This document shows positions 58,819-64,000 of a DNA stretch of 64,000 nucleotides, in pieces; within the stretch, counting starts at the first letter, position 1; every line of letters begins with the position of its first letter. This DNA comes from an uncultured Anaerolineae bacterium. Its GTDB lineage: Bacteria; Chloroflexota; Anaerolineae; Anaerolineales; Villigracilaceae. The notes beneath the pieces are model-generated. The model was not told the origin of the DNA and ran no database searches. It was given only the letters and a program-made list of their open reading frames with translations. The translations under genes were made by a program, and so were the position numbers. The DNA is taken from positions 1-64,000 of the forward strand of contig CAKZJX010000010.1 of NCBI GenBank assembly GCA_937120535.1, given 5' to 3'.

Positions 58819-59756
58819 CAGAACCAATCCCTTCGATAAAAAATATACGTCGCAACGAAGGTTAACGAAAGCGAGAGCCACAACACGATAGCAAAGGCCA
58901 GCGGATGCTCTTGAAACGGTAAGCCCACGTTCATCCCATAAAACGACGAAACCAGAATCGGGAGATTCAAAAGAATGGTCAAGGTGGCCAACACTTTCAT
59001 CACGGCGTTCAAGTTGTTGGAGATGATCGAGGCAAAGGCGTCCATCATGCCGGAGAGGATGTTGGTGGCAATGCTGGTCATCTGAATAGCCTGCTGATTC
59101 TCGGTCAACACGTCTTCCAGCAAGTCGGCGTCTTCCTCGTATTGATTGAACAGCTTCATCCGCTGCACGCGTTCCATCATCACCTCGTTAGAACGCAGCG
59201 CCGTGGCGAAATACGTCAGGCTCTTCTGGAACTTGAGCAATTCCAACACCTCACGGTTGCGAGTGGACTTCTGCAACTGATCCTCTACCGCTTCCACGGT
59301 CTTGTTGATGGCGCGCAGGTAGGCCAGATAATGCTGTGCAGCCTCCAAAAAGATATACAAGACAAACCGATACCGCTTGCCGGTGCGCATCCGCCGATAT
59401 TTGCCGTTCAGCAAAGGTTTGAGCACATCAGCCTCATAGCGACAGATCGTCACCACCACACCGTTGATGATGATGATTCCAAGCGGAACAGTCGTATAAG
59501 GAATATCGGTGTTTTCACCCTGGAAACGAGGAATGCGCAGCAAGATAAACGTGTGCCCATCTTGTTCTTCTCGCTCAATGCGCGCCATCTCATCCAGGTC
59601 GAGTGAGTAACTGATCAAATCGGGAGGGATCTCAAGTCTCTCGGTCAAAAAGGTGATTTCGTCTGGGGTGGGGTCAACCACATTGACCCAGCATCCCGTC
59701 ACAACATCATCCAGACAGAGTAATTCACCTTCGTTGCTCTTGTAAAACCGGATCAT
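58818..59756 (-). CDS. corA: CorA-family Mg2+/metal transporter
   Basis: C-terminal YGMNVGLPF and two TMs; start 59756 has SD AGGAGG 5 nt upstream; ORF-track start 59804 lacks one. Confidence 0.92.
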   Translation of the reverse strand: MIRFYKSNEGELLCLDDVVTGCWVNVVDPTPDEITFLTERLEIPPDLISYSLDLDEMARIEREEQDGHTFILLRIPRFQGENTDIPYTTVPLGIIIINGVVVTICRYEADVLKPLLNGKYRRMRTGKRYRFVLYIFLEAAQHYLAYLRAINKTVEAVEDQLQKSTRNREVLELLKFQKSLTYFATALRSNEVMMERVQRMKLFNQYEEDADLLEDVLTENQQAIQMTSIATNILSGMMDAFASIISNNLNAVMKVLATLTILLNLPILVSSFYGMNVGLPFQEHPLAFAIVLWLSLSLTFVATYIFYRRDWF

Positions 59757-59758
59757 AA

Positions 59759-59793
59759 CGGCCTCCTGCAAAATCTCATCACGCAGGAGGCCG
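59759..59793 (-). promoter_or_regulatory. RBS-sequestering hairpin in corA leader
   Basis: Minus strand CGGCCTCCTGC-gtgatgagatttt-GCAGGAGGCCG-TT-ATG; SD lies in 3' arm. Confidence 0.7.
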
Positions 59794-60089
59794 CGAAAAG
59801 GCATCCTACGTGATGGGAAGATGATCGATCAAACGGCGCCGGCCGGCGGTCAGGGACGGCGGTCTATCCTCCGGATCAAGTGAATCGCTGTCAAGGGCGT
59901 GGTACATCGCTTCCTGTGACACAAAACAAACCATACCGACAACAACACCTGGCGGCAAAAGCACCCACTTTCTCAATTTTACGCGGAATAAGCCGATCTG
60001 GATAGGGGAATTCTCCCCTCTCTACTCTGCTTTCCCCCTCGACCATGCCTGCCGCATAAGCTGAGTATGTTCGACATCCTTCCCCTGGC

Positions 60090-60118
60090 TTGACAACCCT
60101 TTCCTTTGCAAGTATAAG
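60090..60118 (+). promoter_or_regulatory. Promoter TTGACA-17-TATAAG 6 nt before ATG of transglycosylase gene
   Basis: -35 60090-60095, -10 60113-60118, ATG 60125. Confidence 0.75.
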
Positions 60119-60124
60119 CACGGC

Positions 60125-62563
60125 ATGCTTCCGCATCGCATCCTGATCCTGGGCCTGCTGGCCGCCTTCTTGGCCTGTTCGCCGGCCCCGGCGCTTCGCT
60201 TGACGTCCTTCTGGCCCACCGCCACCCCATCGGCCACGCCCATCCCACCCCCCACCCCGACCTTCACCCCTTCCCCGATCCCTACCTCCTCCTCCCGCAT
60301 TGAGCGCGGCGATCGGGCACTGTTCAACGGCGACTACGACATAGCCCGCCGAGAATACGCCTCGGCGCTGGAGCAGGCCCTCGATCCAGACGTGAACGCC
60401 GAAGCGCTCTGGGGATTGGGTCGAACGGCCTTTGCTGCCCGAGACCTGCGCTCAGCGACCAAGCACTTCCAACTCCTGATCGCCGAGCATCCCACCCATC
60501 AGCGTGCGGCTCAGGCCCACCTCCTGCTAGCCAAAGTTTATGAGCAACAGAACCGCCCGCTTGATGCGGCAGCCGCCTATGCCAACTACCTGGCAGCGCG
60601 TCCAGGGGTTTTGGATTCCTACGTCCTCGAATGGCGAGGCGATGCACTCTTCGCGGCCGGCGACTACGTGGCCGCCCTAAGCGCCTATCAGGCCGCAGCC
60701 GATGCCCCACGCCTGGATGCAGGGATCGAGCTGCGCATCAAGATCGGACAAACGCGGGTTGCCCTAGGCGATTACGCCGGCGCCCTGGCACAGTACGATG
60801 CCCTGGCGCAAGTTGGCAACGACTTCATCAAAGCCCAGATCGATTACCTAGCCGGGTCGGCCTACAAATTCCTCGGCCAGCCCGAGCAAGCCTACGCACG
60901 CTTTCGTCATGCTGTAGAGAACTACCCCCTCTCCTACTACGCTTACCTCTCCCTGGTCGAACTGGTGGACGCCGGTCAACCGGTCAACGATCTCGACCGC
61001 GGTCTGGTGAATTACTTTGCTGGCAACTACGGTCGCGCCCTCGAACGCTTGGAGATCTACATCAACGCCGGCCTGGACGCTAACGGCACGGCTCAATACT
61101 ATCGCGCCCTCACCTTGGTCAAGCTGGGCCGGCACGAAGAAGCCATCGCTGCCTTCCGAGCATTCTTGCAAGCCTATCCTGATCATCCCCGCTGGGCCGC
61201 TGCCTGGTATGGTGACCTGAATACCCCCCTGCTCACTCCCGGCTTAGCCTTCATCCAGTGGTACTACCTCAAGCGCTACGTCGAAGCCGCCCAAACCCTG
61301 CGCGGGTTTGCCGCTGCCCTGCCCACCCATCCCCTGACCTTCGACTACCTGATGATCGCGGCGCGCCTGCTGGAACGGGACAACCGACTGAAAGAAGCCG
61401 CTGACCTGTGGGAGTCTATCGCCGACCAATATCCAGCCGACCCGCGCGCTAGCGATGCGGCCTTCTTGGCCGGCATCGCCGACTACCGTCTGGGTGACCT
61501 GCGGCGTGCTCTCGCCGATTTCGAGCGCAGCTTGCTGATCTCTGTGGAGGCGGAAAAACGTGCTCGCGCCTACTTTTGGATCGGCAAGACGCAGGAAAAA
61601 CTGAACAACCCAGGCCAGGCCCGTCAGGCATGGCAGCAGGCCCAGCAACTTGATTCGACTGGCTACTACAGCCTGCGGGCGCGCGATCGGTTGCTCGGGA
61701 GTGCACCGTTTGAGCCGGCCCCCCTCACCCATCTGGAGGTCGACTTGGCGGCCGAACGCGCAGCCGCTGCTTCCTGGCTGCGCATCACCTTCAGCTTGCC
61801 GCCTGAGATCGACCTGAACCACTTGGGCCGGCTGGCTTCAGATCCTCGGCTGATACGCGGCAGCGAACTCTGGGAGTTGGGCTTCTACGAGGCAGCGCGT
61901 CGGGAATTTGAAGCCTTGCGGCAGACCGTCAGCTCCGACCCGGCGGATTCCTTCCGCCTGGCCAATCTGTTGATCGACCTCGGCCTGTACCGCTCCGGCA
62001 TCCTAGCCATCCGCCAAGTATTGACCTTGGCCGGATACGACGATCACACCGAATCGCTACAGGCGGCAGCGTACTTTAACCATGTCCGCTACGGCCTGTA
62101 TTTCCGCGACTTAATCGAGCCGGCCGCTCAACAGTACGGCTTCGACCCACTTTTCCTGTTCAGCGTGGCCCGTCAAGAGAGCCTGTTTGAGGGCTTTGCC
62201 CGCTCCACAGCCGGTGCACGCGGCCTGATGCAGATCCTCCCCGAAACTGGCCGCGAAGTGGCCGCCCGCCTGGCCTGGCCACCGGAATTTGATCCCGAGA
62301 TGCTCTACCGCCCTGCGGTCAGCGTGCAATTGGGCGCCTATTACTTAGCCTCCAACCGCAACCTGATGGAGGGCGATCTCTACGCCACCCTGGCCGCCTA
62401 CAACGCCGGCCCCGGCAACGCCTTGGCCTGGCGCAACCTGGCTGAGAACGACCCAGACCTGTTCCTAGAAGTGGTGCGCGCCGCCGAGACGCGCGACTAC
62501 ATCCGCCGTATCTACGAAACCTACCACATCTACCGCATGCTCTACAGCCCCCCAAGCCCCTAG
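60125..62563 (+). CDS. Soluble lytic transglycosylase with TPR repeats (lipoprotein-like N-terminus)
   Basis: N-terminal AAFLACSPAP; TPR-like repeats; SLT domain ARQESLFEGFARSTAGARGLMQILPETG..AYNAGPGNALAW. Confidence 0.93.
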   Translation: MLPHRILILGLLAAFLACSPAPALRLTSFWPTATPSATPIPPPTPTFTPSPIPTSSSRIERGDRALFNGDYDIARREYASALEQALDPDVNAEALWGLGRTAFAARDLRSATKHFQLLIAEHPTHQRAAQAHLLLAKVYEQQNRPLDAAAAYANYLAARPGVLDSYVLEWRGDALFAAGDYVAALSAYQAAADAPRLDAGIELRIKIGQTRVALGDYAGALAQYDALAQVGNDFIKAQIDYLAGSAYKFLGQPEQAYARFRHAVENYPLSYYAYLSLVELVDAGQPVNDLDRGLVNYFAGNYGRALERLEIYINAGLDANGTAQYYRALTLVKLGRHEEAIAAFRAFLQAYPDHPRWAAAWYGDLNTPLLTPGLAFIQWYYLKRYVEAAQTLRGFAAALPTHPLTFDYLMIAARLLERDNRLKEAADLWESIADQYPADPRASDAAFLAGIADYRLGDLRRALADFERSLLISVEAEKRARAYFWIGKTQEKLNNPGQARQAWQQAQQLDSTGYYSLRARDRLLGSAPFEPAPLTHLEVDLAAERAAAASWLRITFSLPPEIDLNHLGRLASDPRLIRGSELWELGFYEAARREFEALRQTVSSDPADSFRLANLLIDLGLYRSGILAIRQVLTLAGYDDHTESLQAAAYFNHVRYGLYFRDLIEPAAQQYGFDPLFLFSVARQESLFEGFARSTAGARGLMQILPETGREVAARLAWPPEFDPEMLYRPAVSVQLGAYYLASNRNLMEGDLYATLAAYNAGPGNALAWRNLAENDPDLFLEVVRAAETRDYIRRIYETYHIYRMLYSPPSP

Positions 62564-62569
62564 GGCGCT

Positions 62570-63345
62570 CTCAGCAACCGACGGCCTGCAAGACCTGGAG
62601 GATCGCTCGGCCACCTCGTGCACCCGATCAGTGGAGCACGAGAAAGCAAAGCGGATGTGGCCCTCGCCGGCCGCGCCAAACGCCGATCCCGGCGACGATC
62701 CCATGCCGGCTTGATCGATCAAATACTCGCTGATATTCAGCAGCCATGGCGCGGCTTGCCTCCTGCGGCTCATCTAAGGCGGCTGCCGCTCCGTACTGAG
62801 TCACCGAATTGTCGCCTACCGCCGCTCGGCCCCGCCCGGACGATCCCTGCCAGGTGTTCAGCTGTCGACCTGCGGGGAGAACTCCAGCCCGATCTGGCGG
62901 CGCTGGACGAAGCACAAAGCTCCTTAGGCCAATCCATCTTTGGCGACCAATGAATGCAACGCCCAGACACTCCTCAGCCAAGAGATGCTTGCCCACCACA
63001 AAGGGCGAGGCAGCCGGCGCAACCGCACCGGCATCGGCCGACCGCCGGCCAAGCAAATGTACTCCCCCACCTCGGTCCACATCGGCTCGGGCAAGATCAC
63101 CTGATCGCCCTGGTCGAGCAGGGCGCGGAAGATCACATATAGCCCATTCATGGCGCCCTTGGTCACGATCACTTGATCGGGGTCCGAGACGCGCAGCCCA
63201 TTTTCCATTGTCGTCTTGCGCCAAATCGCCTCACGCAACGGCACAATGCCAGTCGAATCAAGGCAAGCCGAATGAGGAGGGGGCCACCCGCTCGCCCGCC
63301 GTTGTGACCAGGTGTTCAAGAGCACCCGGCGCAGAAACGCCTTGG
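62570..63345 (-). pseudogene. Degraded class I/II aminotransferase
   Basis: Pieces in different frames: STGIVPLREAI, VSDPDQVIVTKGAMNGLYVIFRALLDQGDQVILPEPMWTEVGEYI; then NISEYLIDQAGM..SSPGSAFGAAGEGHIRFAFS. Confidence 0.85.
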
Positions 63346-63346
63346 C

Positions 63347-63658
63347 CTAGCTCAAGTGCCCGACAATTCGGTTGTGGGCTTCCTGCACATCCATATCTAA
63401 GATAGAGACCAGCTTGTCTCGTCCGTTGGCGCCGGCCACAATCTCTAGCCGAGACTTCGGGACGCCGAGAACTTCCGAAAGGAAATCCAATAACTGCTCG
63501 TTGGCCTGTCCTTCATGAGCCGAAGCGGTGAGATGAATCTTCACTGTGCCATCGTTCTGGATGGCAACGATCTCATTGCGGCTGGCGCGCGGGGTGACAC
63601 GAATGGCCAGGGCAGAGCCCCTTTTCCCATCATGTAGACGATACTGTCGTCTGGGCAT
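63347..63658 (-). CDS. DUF167 / YggU-family protein
   Basis: LAIRVTPRASRNEI, ANEQLLDFLSEVLGVPKSRLEIVAGANGRDK. Confidence 0.9.
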   Translation of the reverse strand: MPRRQYRLHDGKRGSALAIRVTPRASRNEIVAIQNDGTVKIHLTASAHEGQANEQLLDFLSEVLGVPKSRLEIVAGANGRDKLVSILDMDVQEAHNRIVGHLS

Positions 63659-63660
63659 GG

Positions 63661-63924
63661 CTACCTCAATGCATATAATAAGTTAATCAACGCAGATTGA
63701 ATCACACTAATCAACAGGATTAAGATAATCGGGCTGATGTCAAACATGCCGATCAGAGGGACCGAACGCCGAATCGGTTCCAAGAGCGGACCGACAATGC
63801 GATGCAGCGCCTGACGCACAGGATGATAGGGACTCAAGAACCACGACAACGCCACATCGAGAACGATCAACAAAATGAGCAGGTTAGCGACCAGACTGAT
63901 CAACCGAACAAGCAAATCTATCAT
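63661..63924 (-). CDS. YggT-family membrane protein
   Basis: Two TMs, ALSWFLSPYHPVRQALHRIVGPLLEPIRRSVP. Confidence 0.9.
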   Translation of the reverse strand: MIDLLVRLISLVANLLILLIVLDVALSWFLSPYHPVRQALHRIVGPLLEPIRRSVPLIGMFDISPIILILLISVIQSALINLLYALR

Positions 63925-63938
63925 CTATCTGCCTCGCT

Positions 63939-64000
63939 TCAAGCCAGACGTTTGGGCGGTCGCGGCCCTACGATAGCCGCTCCAACCCGCACCAGCGTAG
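63939..64000 (-). CDS. C-terminal end of YggS/PROSC-family PLP-binding protein (partial)
   Basis: Minus-strand ..TLVRVGAAIVGPRPPKRLA*, resembling the YggS C-terminal VRIGTAIFG; fits yggS-yggT-yggU order. Confidence 0.65.
   Translation of the reverse strand, partial: TLVRVGAAIVGPRPPKRLA

Noticed and set aside
1-64000. CRISPR array, rRNA or tRNA genes
   Set aside because: No regularly spaced direct repeats, rRNA-like stretches or tRNA-like T-arm/acceptor patterns were seen; a tRNAscan/Infernal run would be needed to exclude tRNAs fully.

Overview
Gene-dense 64 kb chromosomal segment from what looks like a Chloroflexota (Anaerolineae-like) bacterium; the taxon is inferred from protein content and style. 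Most genes are housekeeping or recognisable families: moaA, M32 carboxypeptidase, iorAB, mazG-like, clpC, folK, kbl-like, ABC exporter, rnz, ftsK/spoIIIE, rpe, rpmB, Asp23/FakA-like pair, radA, corA, holA, lytic transglycosylase, and yggS(partial)-yggT-yggU. No rRNA, tRNA, CRISPR array or intact mobile element was recognised. The best candidate for an undescribed system is a tightly coupled minus-strand operon (about 17948 to 9680). It encodes a MutL/GlmL-family ASKHA protein without glutamate mutase, a KOW/barrel-sandwich-like protein, four membrane proteins, a zinc-ribbon protein with many LPDWL-type repeats, and an LPxTG-like tail protein. Other signals: a Ser/Thr kinase-PQQ / PP2C / DnaJ-VWA / zinc-ribbon-FHA signalling cluster (27398-32486); a hairpin that hides the corA Shine-Dalgarno, with a possible competing helix; repeated -10 boxes 6-8 nt from start codons (candidate leaderless genes); over-represented GGCCGGCC palindromes; tandem c-di-AMP receptor-like genes; an isolated PucC-family transporter; and a decayed aminotransferase gene. 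All family calls were made by eye from protein motifs; no database search was run.
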